From Planctomycetota bacterium (GTDB lineage Bacteria; Planctomycetota; J058): a stretch of DNA of 64,000 nucleotides. The number at the start of each line of letters is the position of its first letter. The first letter of the stretch is position 1. The translations under genes and the position numbers were made by a program. The notes below the pieces were generated by a model. The model made no database searches. It was not told where the DNA came from and saw only the letters and a list, made by a program, of their open reading frames with translations. The DNA is taken from contig JAHBXY010000021.1 of the NCBI GenBank assembly GCA_019636275.1, forward strand, positions 1 through 64,000. Direction: 5' to 3'. Shown here one piece after another: positions 53,405-62,424 of this stretch.

Positions 53405-55594
53405 ATGGACGCGGACGGGCGACGGTTCGGGGCCTACGCGCTGCTGGCCGAGCTCGCCCGCGGCGGCCAGGGCGCCGTCTACCGGGCCCGCCACGCGGCC
53501 CTGGGGACCGAGGTCGCCCTGAAGGTCCTGCTCGAGCCCGGCGACGCCGGGCTCGCGCAGCGCTTCCGGCAGGAGGCGCAGGTGCTCGCGCGCCTGCGGC
53601 ATCCGCATCTGCCCCGCGTCACCGACCTGGGCGTCGAGGGCGGACGCCCATACATGGCCATGGAGCTGATCGCTGGCGACGACCTCGCGACCCTGGTGCG
53701 CAGGGGCGGGCCGCCGCCCTTCGAGTGGTCCGCGGGCGTCCTGGCGACGGTCGCCCGCACGCTGGCCCACTGCCACGCGCAGGGGGTGATCCACCGCGAC
53801 CTGAAGCCGCAGAACGTCGTCATCGAGCGGGCGACCGGGCGGCCGGTGCTGATCGACTTCGGCCTCGTGCGCGTGGACCCGCGGGCCGGGCTCGCCAACA
53901 CGCTGGCGCTGTCGAACGCAGGCGAGCTCAAGGGGACGCCCGCGTTCATGGCCCCCGAGCAGGTCGAGGGCGAGGCGAGCGCGGCGTCCGACGTCTACGC
54001 GCTCGGGGCGACCCTCTACTTCCTCGTGACCGGGCGGCCGCCGGTCGAAGGCGCGACCCTCTACAACGTGCTGCACAAGGTCGTCTCCGGGCCCACGCCT
54101 GACCCCCGCGCCGTCGCACCAGCGGCGCCGGCGGCGCTCGCCGCGCTGTGCGTGCGCGCCATGGCGAAGGCGCCGGGCGACCGCCCGCCGTCGGCCGGGG
54201 CGTTCGCCGACGCGCTCGACGCCGCGGTGAAGCCGGCCACGCCGCCCCGCCCGTCCGCGACCTCCTCGCGCCGGCTGCGCGGTCAGCCGGCCCGGCCGGC
54301 CCGGGCGCGGCGCGGGTGGTGGCCGCTCTGGGCGACGGCGGCGGCGCTGGCCGTGACCGCCGCCGCCCTCGCTCTCGGGCCGGAGCGCGCGGCGGACCCG
54401 CCCGCTGCGCCGTCACCGGGTCCGGCGCCGCCCGTGCCCGAGCCGATCACCCTCACGCTGCGACCGGGTCCCCTCGCCGGCAAGGACGCGGCGGTCCTCC
54501 TCCGCGGCCAGGACGCGCGGACCAACTTCGGGCCCGACGAGTGGCTCTCCGTCGGGACGCACCGGCGCGCGCTCCTGCGCTTCGACCTGTCGCGCGTCCC
54601 CGCCGGGGCCGACCTGCGCCGCGCCACCCTGCGGCTCACGCTGTTCCCCGGGCCGCCCTCGTCGGCGGAGGAGGTCCAGGCCCACGTCGTCCAGGCCGCC
54701 TGGGAGGAGGGGACCGGCGACGAGCCGCCGGACGGCGTGGTGGCCGCGACGCTCCCCCCCTTCGCCGCGGCGCCGATCGCGGAGGGACGCGTCGACCTGG
54801 ACGCGGGCGGCCTGGAGCTGGACCTGACGGACGTCACCCGCGACTGGCTCGCGGCGCCGCACGTCAACCACGGGCTCCTGCTCGCGTCGCGGGCGGAGCG
54901 CCTCGTCTGGTTCGCCTCGTCGGACGCGGCCCGCCCCGACCTGCGCCCCCGGCTCGTCGTGCAGTACGCGGGCCCGCCGCCCCCGCCCGACGGCGCGGAG
55001 GAGCGGGAGGCCGCCGCCGTGGCCGCCGCGCGCGCGCGGCTCGCGCCGCTGCTCCAGGGCGCCGCGCCTGCCCCGGGCGCCGTCCTCGACGCCGCCCGGG
55101 ACGCCGCGCGGACCGCCCCCGCCCTGGGCGAGGCCTACTACTACCGCGCCTGGGCGAAGTCCGCCCTGGGCACACCGTCCGCGCTCGCGCCCGGCCGGAT
55201 CCTCATCGTCGACCTCGAGCGCGCGAAGACCGCCGCGGTCCGCTGCGACAACCCGCTCGTGGACGAGCTCCAGGCCAGGATCCACATCGCGGCCACGGGC
55301 GACCTCGAGGCGGCCCGCCGCCTCCTCGGGCCGCGGCTCATGGAGTTCCTGCGGGAGTTCCTCGAGAGGAACCCGCACCAGGTCCAGCTCCGCCTCATGA
55401 TCGCCGAGGAGTTCGTGGTCCTGGGCGACCTCGCCGGGGCCCGGCGCGTCGTCGAGGAGGCGCAGGCGCTGCCCGCGCGGCCCGGCGCGCCGGAGCGATC
55501 GCGGGTCGAGGCGGTGGCCGAGGCGCTCGAGCGCGGCGACGGGAGGGGAGCGCTGGAGCGGCTGCGGGCCCTGCGCGGCCGTGGCGCGGACTGA
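53405..55594 (+). CDS. Membrane Ser/Thr kinase with extracytoplasmic DNRLRE domain
   Basis: A 729-residue Hanks-type kinase with intact residues: glycine loop ELARGGQGAVYRA, K40 in VALKVLL, D132 in HRDLKPQN, D151 in IDFGLV, and MAPEQ. A transmembrane helix lies near residues 303-322 (WWPLWATAAALAVTAAALAL). Outside is a DNRLRE-like domain (about 355-520: DARTNFGPDEWLSVG ... ALLRFDLSRVPAGADL), a fold found in surface and carbohydrate-binding proteins, then a helical TPR-like tail. Presumably the outer part senses an extracytoplasmic signal. The active kinase contrasts with the pseudokinase at 13.8 kb. Confidence 0.88.
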   Translation: MDADGRRFGAYALLAELARGGQGAVYRARHAALGTEVALKVLLEPGDAGLAQRFRQEAQVLARLRHPHLPRVTDLGVEGGRPYMAMELIAGDDLATLVRRGGPPPFEWSAGVLATVARTLAHCHAQGVIHRDLKPQNVVIERATGRPVLIDFGLVRVDPRAGLANTLALSNAGELKGTPAFMAPEQVEGEASAASDVYALGATLYFLVTGRPPVEGATLYNVLHKVVSGPTPDPRAVAPAAPAALAALCVRAMAKAPGDRPPSAGAFADALDAAVKPATPPRPSATSSRRLRGQPARPARARRGWWPLWATAAALAVTAAALALGPERAADPPAAPSPGPAPPVPEPITLTLRPGPLAGKDAAVLLRGQDARTNFGPDEWLSVGTHRRALLRFDLSRVPAGADLRRATLRLTLFPGPPSSAEEVQAHVVQAAWEEGTGDEPPDGVVAATLPPFAAAPIAEGRVDLDAGGLELDLTDVTRDWLAAPHVNHGLLLASRAERLVWFASSDAARPDLRPRLVVQYAGPPPPPDGAEEREAAAVAAARARLAPLLQGAAPAPGAVLDAARDAARTAPALGEAYYYRAWAKSALGTPSALAPGRILIVDLERAKTAAVRCDNPLVDELQARIHIAATGDLEAARRLLGPRLMEFLREFLERNPHQVQLRLMIAEEFVVLGDLAGARRVVEEAQALPARPGAPERSRVEAVAEALERGDGRGALERLRALRGRGAD

Positions 55595-55640
55595 TCGATG
55601 ACGCCTGACGGGCGCGGTGCCGCCGGGCCTGTCGCTGGCG

Positions 55641-55646
55641 TAGAGT
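55641..55646 (+). promoter_or_regulatory. -10 element close to start codon (leaderless candidate)
   Basis: TAGAGT, 7 nt before the ATG at 55654, the same layout as hom. Confidence 0.5.
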
Positions 55647-55653
55647 GCCGGGC

Positions 55654-58600
55654 ATGTTCCTCCGCGCCTCGGTCGAGCGTCCGCTCGCCACCGTGCTCCT
55701 CCTGGGCGTCGTGACGGCCGCGCTCGGCGCGGCCGCGACGCGCCTCGTCCCCGACGACACGCCCGCCGCCTGGCTGCCGCGCGTCGACCCCGAGCTCGAC
55801 GCCTACACCGCCTTCCGCGCGCGCTTCGGCGAGGACGCCTTCCTCCTGGCCGTCACGGCGCCGACGGACCTGACCGACCCCGCCGCGCTCGAGGCGCTCG
55901 CCGACCTCGCCGACCGCCTGCGCGCGGTCGAGGGCGCGGGGACCGTCGCGGCGCCCGTGCGGCGCGGGGCGCAGGTCGACGCGCTGCGCGCGGCGCTGCC
56001 CGGGCGGCTGACGACGCTGGCCCGCGCCGCCGACCTCGCCCGGGCGGAGCGCTCCGAGTGGACCGACGCGGCGCCGGACGCCCTGGCGCTCCAGGCGGAG
56101 GCCAACGCCGCGCTGGCCTTCCTCCTCCTGCACGACGTCGACCGCGCCGCCGCGCGGGCGAGCTACCGGACGGCGCAGCAGGCCGCCGTGCGCCTGCTCA
56201 TGCGCGCGACGCCCGGCCTCGGCCACGCGCTCGTCTCGAACGAGCCGCTCGAGCGGCTCCTGCCGCAGCTCGAGGCGGCGCCGCCGGCGGCGCTGACGGG
56301 CGCGTTCTGGTGGGCCTTCGCGCGCGGGGCCGAGGTCCAGGCGGACCCGGGCGACCCGGCGCTGCTGGCCGACCTGCCGCGCGTGGACGCGGTCATGGCC
56401 ACCCTGCTGGCGCGTGACGAGGAGCTGTTCCACGGCGGGCCGCACCTCTACTTCGCCCTGCGCCTGGCGGCGCCGCCGGCGCTCGGCGGCGACCCCGAGC
56501 AGAGCGCCGAGCACTTCGACGAGGCGCGGCGGCTGTCGCACGGGCAGGACCTGCTCCCGTGGGTGCTCGAGGCGGGGCGGCTGGCGCCGCTCCTCGCGGC
56601 GACGCCGGCCGGCGCGTCGGTCGAGGAGGTCCTCGAGGCGCGCCTGCGCGCGTGGACGCGGTTCGAGGGCAACCTGCGGCAGGTGCTCCTGGCGCCCCCC
56701 GAGTACGACGCCCTCCACCCCGAGGCCAACGCGGTGGCGCGGGCGCGGGCGCGGGCGCTCCTGGCCGACCCGGCGGCGCACGGCGTGATCCCGCCCGACG
56801 ACCACGTCCCCGACGCCCTGCCCGCCCCCGAGCGGGCGCACCTCGTCGACGGGCCGCTCGAGCGGCTCCTCCTCTCGGACGACCGGCGGCGCGCGGCGGT
56901 GCTCGTCGCGCCGCGCGCCGACCTGGCCGGTCCGGCGCGGGCGGCCGTCGTCGAGCGCGTCGAGGCGGCGCTCGCCGGCTCGCCGCTGGGGCCGTTCGAC
57001 GTCGTGGGGCCGGAGGTGATGACCCACGACCTCGACCGGGCGGCCCTGACCTCGTTCCGCACGCTGTTCCCGCTCACGTTCGGGCTCATGTGCGTGGTGC
57101 TGGGCGTCGCGCTGCGCTCCCTGCGCGCCGTCCTGGCCGTGCAGGCGGGTGTTGGCGCCACCGTGCTCTGGACGCTCGGCCTGATGGCCCTGGCCGGGCG
57201 CACGCTGAACATGGTGCTCGTCGTCCTGCCGGCCGTGCTGGCCGTCGTCGGCACCGCCTACGCGCTGCACCTCGTGAGCCGCTTCCTCGACCGCGACCCC
57301 GAGGCGCCCGAGGCGCCCGGGCCGGCGTGGCAGCACGCGGCGCGGGCGACGGCGCTGCCGTGCCTGCTGGCGGCGTTGACGACGGCCGGCGGCTTCCTGT
57401 CGCTGGCGGCGTCCGAGGTGCCGCCGGTGCGCGACCTGGGGCTGTTCGCCGCGGTCGGCGCGCTGGTCGCGTTCCTGCTCGCCTTCACGCTCGTGCCGGC
57501 GCTCCTGTCGCTCGGGCGCGGGCGCCTGCGCCCGGGGGCGCGGCCGTCGCGCGCATGGTCGCCCGACGCGGCCGCCGCCCACGTGCGCCGCCTCGACCGC
57601 CTGGCCTTCCCGGCGCTCGTCGTGACCGGCGTCGCCGTGGCCGCGGGCCTGCACGGCGCGTCGACGCTGCGCGTCGAGTCGGACGTGCTGCGCTTCTTCC
57701 CGGCCGACCACCGCCTGCCCGCCGGCGCCGCGGCGGTCGAGGCGGCCGGGATCGGCCTCACGCCCTTCGAGGTGTGGCTCGAGGGGCCGACCGAGCTCGT
57801 CCTGTCGCCGCGCACGGTCGCCGGGCTGCGCACGTTCCTGGCCGAGGCGGCGCTCGACCCCCTGGTCGTGCGCGCGACCTCGCCCCTCGAGGGGCCGGGC
57901 CTCGATGACGCGCCGGCGGCGCTCACGGGCGCGCTGCTCGCCGCGGCGCTCGAGGCGGGGGCAGGCGGGCCGGCGCTCGTGCGCGCCGGGGAGGCCACGG
58001 CGCTGCGCGCCACGCTCGCCTGCCGCACGACGCTCTCGTCGGACGCCTGCCACGCGCTGGCCGGCCGGCTGCGCGACGCCCTGCCGCGGGCGGGGTTCCC
58101 GCCGGGGCTGCGCGTGCGCCTCACGGGCGTCGTGCCGCTCCTCGTGCGCGTGCAGGTCCTGCTCGTCGAGACGCTCACGCGGTCGTTCTGCATCTCGCTC
58201 GCCCTGGTGACCCTCCTGCTCCTCGTGGCGCTGCGCTCGCCGGGGCTGGCCCTGCTGTCGGTCGTGCCCAACGCCGTGCCGGTGCTGCTGACCCTGGGCG
58301 CCATGGGGCTGGCGGGGCTGCCGCTCGACACGGCGACGGTCACGGTGGCGGCGATCGCCCTGGGGCTCCTCGTCGACGACACGATCCACGTCCTGCACCA
58401 CCTGCGCGGGCGGCCGCCCGGGGCCTCGGCGGCGGACGCCCTGGCCCGGACGCTCACGCTGACGGCGCGGCCGATCGTGGCCACGACGGCGGCCGTGGCG
58501 CTCGGCTTCGGGGCCTTCGCCCTGTCCCCGTTCCGCCCCACGCGCGACTTCGGCGTCCTGATCGCGGCCACGAGCGTGACGGCGCTCGTCTGCGCGCTGG

Positions 58601-58686
58601 TGCTCGTCCCTGCGCTGGTGCTGCTCGTCGAGCGCCTGCGTGGCGGGGGGCGTCGGCCCCTCCCTCCCCGGGCCGATCCGTCCTAA
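55654..58686 (+). CDS. RND-superfamily exporter (MMPL/HAE3-like)
   Basis: A 1010-residue membrane transporter with two repeats of one helix, a large outer loop and five helices. FGLMCVVLGVALRSLRAVLAV and VVLPAVLAVVGTAYALHLVSRFLDRD lie in the first half; the second half has LGLLVDDTIHVLHHLRG, typical of the HAE3/MMPL group. No periplasmic adaptor or outer-membrane factor gene is adjacent, so it may move hydrophobic molecules within the envelope. ATG at 55654 is preferred to GTG 55645. Confidence 0.86.
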   Translation: MFLRASVERPLATVLLLGVVTAALGAAATRLVPDDTPAAWLPRVDPELDAYTAFRARFGEDAFLLAVTAPTDLTDPAALEALADLADRLRAVEGAGTVAAPVRRGAQVDALRAALPGRLTTLARAADLARAERSEWTDAAPDALALQAEANAALAFLLLHDVDRAAARASYRTAQQAAVRLLMRATPGLGHALVSNEPLERLLPQLEAAPPAALTGAFWWAFARGAEVQADPGDPALLADLPRVDAVMATLLARDEELFHGGPHLYFALRLAAPPALGGDPEQSAEHFDEARRLSHGQDLLPWVLEAGRLAPLLAATPAGASVEEVLEARLRAWTRFEGNLRQVLLAPPEYDALHPEANAVARARARALLADPAAHGVIPPDDHVPDALPAPERAHLVDGPLERLLLSDDRRRAAVLVAPRADLAGPARAAVVERVEAALAGSPLGPFDVVGPEVMTHDLDRAALTSFRTLFPLTFGLMCVVLGVALRSLRAVLAVQAGVGATVLWTLGLMALAGRTLNMVLVVLPAVLAVVGTAYALHLVSRFLDRDPEAPEAPGPAWQHAARATALPCLLAALTTAGGFLSLAASEVPPVRDLGLFAAVGALVAFLLAFTLVPALLSLGRGRLRPGARPSRAWSPDAAAAHVRRLDRLAFPALVVTGVAVAAGLHGASTLRVESDVLRFFPADHRLPAGAAAVEAAGIGLTPFEVWLEGPTELVLSPRTVAGLRTFLAEAALDPLVVRATSPLEGPGLDDAPAALTGALLAAALEAGAGGPALVRAGEATALRATLACRTTLSSDACHALAGRLRDALPRAGFPPGLRVRLTGVVPLLVRVQVLLVETLTRSFCISLALVTLLLLVALRSPGLALLSVVPNAVPVLLTLGAMGLAGLPLDTATVTVAAIALGLLVDDTIHVLHHLRGRPPGASAADALARTLTLTARPIVATTAAVALGFGAFALSPFRPTRDFGVLIAATSVTALVCALVLVPALVLLVERLRGGGRRPLPPRADPS

Positions 58687-58705
58687 GATCACGGGCGGAG
58701 GCGCC

Positions 58706-59089
58706 ATGTCCGACGAGCTCACCGAGGGGGTCCGCGTCACGGTGCGCGCCTTCTACGTGCCCGAGCGCTCCTCGCCCGACCAGGACCACTACTTCTTCGC
58801 CTACACGGTGCGGATCGCCAACGAGGGCGACGAGCCGGCGCAGCTCCTCTCCCGGCACTGGGTGATCACCGACGCGACCGGCCGGGTCGAGCACGTGAAG
58901 GGGCCGGGGGTCGTGGGCGAGACGCCGCGGCTCGAGCCGGGCGAGGCGTTCGAGTACACGAGCTACTGCCCGCTGCCGACGGCGAGCGGGGCCATGCGCG
59001 GCAGCTACCAGATGCGCCGCGACGACGGCCGCGCGTTCGACGCGCGGATCGGCGTGTTCACGCTCATGGCGACGCACATGCTCAACTGA
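58706..59089 (+). CDS. apaG: ApaG domain protein
   Basis: A 127-residue protein across the whole ApaG fold: VRVTVRAFYVPERSSPDQDHYFFAYTVRI ... NEGDEPAQLLSRHWVITDATG ... GPGVVGETPRLEPGEAFEYTSYCPLPTASGAMRGSY. These motifs define the family, whose fibronectin-like fold binds pyrophosphate or nucleotides; the precise role is unclear. A GGCGGAGG site precedes the ATG. Confidence 0.95.
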   Translation: MSDELTEGVRVTVRAFYVPERSSPDQDHYFFAYTVRIANEGDEPAQLLSRHWVITDATGRVEHVKGPGVVGETPRLEPGEAFEYTSYCPLPTASGAMRGSYQMRRDDGRAFDARIGVFTLMATHMLN

Positions 59090-59115
59090 GGCGCTCGGGG
59101 TCCAATGGGGGGGAC

Positions 59116-60261
59116 GTGACCGAGCGCCGCCGCCCCGAGATCAAGGACCCCGAGCTGCCGCCGCCGGCGGGGCCGGCCGCCAGCGCGGCCGAGGCCGCGC
59201 GCGCGCTGGCGCGCGCGGCGGGCTGGCTCGGGTTCAGCGCCTTCGGTATCGCGCCCGCCCGGCTGCCCGACGAGGAGCGCGCGCGGCTGCGCGCCTGGCT
59301 CGACGAGGGCCACCAGGGCGGGATGACCTACCTGGCGGACGCGCCCGAAGGACGGACGGACGCGGCCTCGATCCTCCCCGGCGCGCGGGCGGTGCTCATG
59401 GTGGCCTTGCCCTACGCGCCGCCGCGCGAGGCGCCGCCCGGGCACGTCGACGAGGCGTGGGTGGCGACCTACGCGCAGGGGCCGCTCGACTACCACAAGG
59501 TGATCGCGCCGCGCCTGGAGGCCCTGCGCCTGCACGCGCTGGCCCTGCTCCCGGGGGCCAGCGCGCGCCGCTTCGCCGACACGACGCCGCTGCTCGAGCG
59601 CGCCTTCGCGCGCGCGGCCGGCCTCGGGTTCGTGGGCAAGAACACGCTCCTGATCGACCCGCGGCGCGGGTCGAGCTTCGTCCTCGGCGGCGTGGCCGTC
59701 GACCGCGACCTGCCCGCCGTCGACGAGCGCGGCGAGCCCTTGCCGGGGCCGGCGCCCGAGGCCCCCGGCTCGTGCGGCACGTGCACGCGCTGCCTGGAGG
59801 TCTGCCCGACCGGCGCCTTCCCCGCGCCGTGGGTGCTCGACGCGCGGCGGTGCATCTCCTACCTGACGATCGAGCACCGCGGCGCCTACGAGCCCGCCCT
59901 GCGCCCGCTCGTCGGCAACCACGTCTTCGGCTGCGACCTGTGCCAGGCCGTCTGCCCCTGGAACGAGAAGTTCGCCCTGCCGGCCGACCGCGAGCTGGCT
60001 CCCGACCCCGACCGCGCGCAGCCGCCGCTCCTGGCCCTCGCCCGGCGCGCGCTGAGCGGCTTCAAGGGGATCGCGCGCGCGACGCCCTTCGACCGGGCCG
60101 GCAAGCGCGGCTTCCTGCGCAACGTGGCCACGGCGCTCGGCAACGCCGGCGACCCGGTCGCGCTGCCCCTGCTCGAGGAGCTGGCCGCCCACGAGGACGA
60201 GGCCGTCGCCGAGCACGCGCGGTGGGCGCTGGGTCGGCTCGGCGACGGCATGGCACAATGA
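59116..60261 (+). CDS. queG: Epoxyqueuosine reductase
   Basis: Cobalamin- and iron-sulfur-dependent enzyme that reduces epoxyqueuosine to queuosine in tRNA. 381 residues: GQGGMTYLA near residue 72, DTTPLLERAFARAAGLGFVGKNTLL, two 4Fe-4S motifs in CGTCTRCLEVCPTGAF and CDLCQAVCPWNEKF, and a HEAT-like C-terminus (GNAGDPVALPLLEELAAHEDEAVAEHARWALGRL). GTG start at 59116. It complements queE at 27.5 kb, supporting a queuosine pathway. Confidence 0.95.
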   Translation: MTERRRPEIKDPELPPPAGPAASAAEAARALARAAGWLGFSAFGIAPARLPDEERARLRAWLDEGHQGGMTYLADAPEGRTDAASILPGARAVLMVALPYAPPREAPPGHVDEAWVATYAQGPLDYHKVIAPRLEALRLHALALLPGASARRFADTTPLLERAFARAAGLGFVGKNTLLIDPRRGSSFVLGGVAVDRDLPAVDERGEPLPGPAPEAPGSCGTCTRCLEVCPTGAFPAPWVLDARRCISYLTIEHRGAYEPALRPLVGNHVFGCDLCQAVCPWNEKFALPADRELAPDPDRAQPPLLALARRALSGFKGIARATPFDRAGKRGFLRNVATALGNAGDPVALPLLEELAAHEDEAVAEHARWALGRLGDGMAQ

Positions 60262-60265
60262 GCTC

Positions 60266-61108
60266 GTGGCCGACCGCTTCCGCGAGAAGGTGAGCAAGGG
60301 GGACGTCCCCCGCGAGCTGCTCCCCGGCCAGTCGACGGCGCTGCTGAAGACCCTGCACCTGCTCGACGCGCGCGGGAACCTGCAGGCCGACTCGCGCCGG
60401 AAGCTGAAGCAGGTGAACCACCTCGTGCGCCTGCTCACGCCGGCGCTCGACGACGCGCTCGCGCGGCACGCGGCCCCCGTGGTCGTCGACGCGGCCGCGG
60501 GCAACGCCTACCTGGGGTTCGTGCTCTACGAGCTGTTCCTCGGCCCGGCCGGCAAGGGCGAGCTCGTGGCCGTCGAGCCGCGCCCGGACCTGGCCGCGCG
60601 CGTGCGCGAGCGGGCCGCGGCGCTGGGCTACGAGCGGCTGCGCGTGCTCGAGGGGCCGCTCGACCAGGTGGCGCTCCCCGAGCGCGTCCACGCCCTCGTG
60701 GCCCTGCACGCCTGCGACACGGCCACCGACGACGCGCTGCTGGCGGCGCTCGCGCGGCAGGCCGACCACGTGGCCGTCGTCCCCTGCTGCCAGGCCGAGG
60801 TGGCGCGGCAGCTCAAGGAGCTGCCCCCCGCCGCCGTGGACGACCCGGGCGTCCGGGCCCTGTGGAAGCACGCGTGGCACCGCCGCGAGCTGGGCTCGCA
60901 CCTGACCAACGTCATCCGGGCGCTGGCCCTCGAGGCCCACGGCTACCAGGTCACCGTGACCGAGCTCGCCGGCTGGGAGCACGCCGTGAAGAACGAGCTG
61001 ATCCTCGCCCGGCGCGTCGGCCGCGAGCACGCGGGCGCCCGGCGCGAGCTCGAGGCCCTGCTCGCCCGCGTGCCGGTGCGGCCGGCGCTCGTGCGAGGCC
61101 TAGGGTGA
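60266..61108 (+). CDS. SAM-dependent methyltransferase (Methyltransf_32-like)
   Basis: A 280-residue protein with motif I VVVDAAAGNAYLGFVLYELF near residue 76, VAVEPRPDL, and the distinctive VALHACDTATDDAL ... VVPCCQAEVARQLKEL (the PCC motif of the METTL25/Methyltransf_32 group). It begins at GTG 4 nt after the queG stop, so it is in the same transcript, perhaps modifying RNA. Its TGA is part of repeat copy F. Confidence 0.85.
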   Translation: MADRFREKVSKGDVPRELLPGQSTALLKTLHLLDARGNLQADSRRKLKQVNHLVRLLTPALDDALARHAAPVVVDAAAGNAYLGFVLYELFLGPAGKGELVAVEPRPDLAARVRERAAALGYERLRVLEGPLDQVALPERVHALVALHACDTATDDALLAALARQADHVAVVPCCQAEVARQLKELPPAAVDDPGVRALWKHAWHRRELGSHLTNVIRALALEAHGYQVTVTELAGWEHAVKNELILARRVGREHAGARRELEALLARVPVRPALVRGLG

Positions 61109-61408
61109 TCGACGGCTACGGCCGCGGATGCCGGGCGAGGGGGGGCGCGCGCGGGTCGTCGGTGTGGCCCGCCTCCGCGAGCTCCGTCCCGCGGCTGCGG
61201 TGCTGCAGCCCAGGCGGACCCTATCGCTCGTGCCCGTCCGCAGCCGCGGGCCTCCCGCTCGCTGCGGCGGCCCACCGCGGATCCGGCGATCGATACGACC
61301 CGCGCGCGCTCCCCCCTCGCCTCGTCCTCCGCGCCCTCGCCTCGCTTGTGGTTTCATTCCCCCGGGGTCGAGCGTGTCGATCACGAGTTTGCTTGTTCGA
61401 GGACAGGC
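61103..61408 (+). repeat. Dispersed stop-codon-linked inverted repeat, copy F (long form)
   Basis: GGGTGATCGACGG starts at 61103 and its TGA (61106-61108) is the stop codon of the methyltransferase gene. The arms lie at about 61135-61158 and 61295-61320, around a 118-bp insert (61160-61277) that differs from the insert of copy D at only 5 positions. The tail (CGAGCGTGTCGA ... GACAGG) is shared with copy B. The 353-bp gap to the next gene holds nothing else. Confidence 0.9.
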
Positions 61409-61461
61409 CCGAGGTCGACGTAGCAGTTCACGCGCTAACCAGGAGGTCCCGGGCTACGCGC

Positions 61462-62420
61462 TCACAGCGGCCCGTGGCGCGGCCCCCGTCGCGGCTCCGG
61501 GATCGGCACCCACAGGAGCTGGTCGAACGGGTCGAACACGAGCCGGTGCAGGCGCGAGAGCAGCGTCGCGCCGGCCAGCGCGAGGGGATAGCCGCGGCCG
61601 GCCAGCGTGCCCGACCCGTGGACGACGAGCTCCACGCCCTCGATCCGCGCCGGGCCGAGCTCCAGCACGAGCCCCTCGGGCCCCTCGCCGCGGAGGACCT
61701 CGCGCCGCTCGGGGCCGGCCACGCCGCGCACGGTGATCGCGCCGGCCGCGACGAGCGTCACGCCGCGCGCGCGCAACGCGTCGACGGCCGCCTGGTTCAC
61801 GTCGAGCCGCGGCGTCGCCGTCAGGTAGGTGGCGCCCGTGTCCAGGCGGCAGGGCAGGCCCAGGCCGCCCAGGCGGACGCCGACCGTGGGCAGGTTGATC
61901 GGCCAGGCGCAGGCCACCGCCTCGTGCCCCGGCGGCGGCGGCTGCCGCTCGCCCGGCAGCCGCAGCTCGAGCCGCTCGTTGGGCCAGTCGAACCAGACCT
62001 GGTAGCGCGCCAGGAGGTCGGTCCCCAGGAGCCCGGCCTGCGGGCGCCCCGGCGCCGGCGGCGCGAAGCCGTCGTAGCGCTGCAGCGTGAGCACGGCGTC
62101 GCGGAAGAAGCCGCGCCCGAGGTCCAGCCGGTCGAGCACGCACGTGTCGACGCTCAGGGCCCCGGTCGTCCCGGCGATCGTCGTCCCCTTGCCCTGCCGC
62201 CAGCGCGCGCCGCTGCGCTCGAGCCAGCCCCGGTCGACCCCCGAGGTGTTGGCGCCCGTGTCGACGAGGAACAGCCCCCGCGCGCCGCCCACGTCGAGCT
62301 CGACGTAGGGCGCGCCGTCCTTGAGCACGAGCGTATAGGCGCCCGACGCGACCGGCGCCGCGTCCTGCGCGCGGGCGCCCGCGCCGAGCAGCGCGACCAG
62401 GAGGACCCCCGCCAGGGCCC

Positions 62421-62424
<4 letters not shown>
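61462..62424 (-). CDS. Exported retropepsin-like aspartic protease
   Basis: A 320-residue protein with a signal peptide ([20 protein letters not shown]) and two gag-asp-type halves: [13 protein letters not shown] near residue 52 and [14 protein letters not shown] near 180, each with the DTGA catalytic motif, followed by the [15 protein letters not shown] and [14 protein letters not shown] strands. GTG at 62424 overlaps the fumarase stop by 4 bp (GTGA). A two-DTG layout suggests a single-chain pseudo-dimer. Confidence 0.86.
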
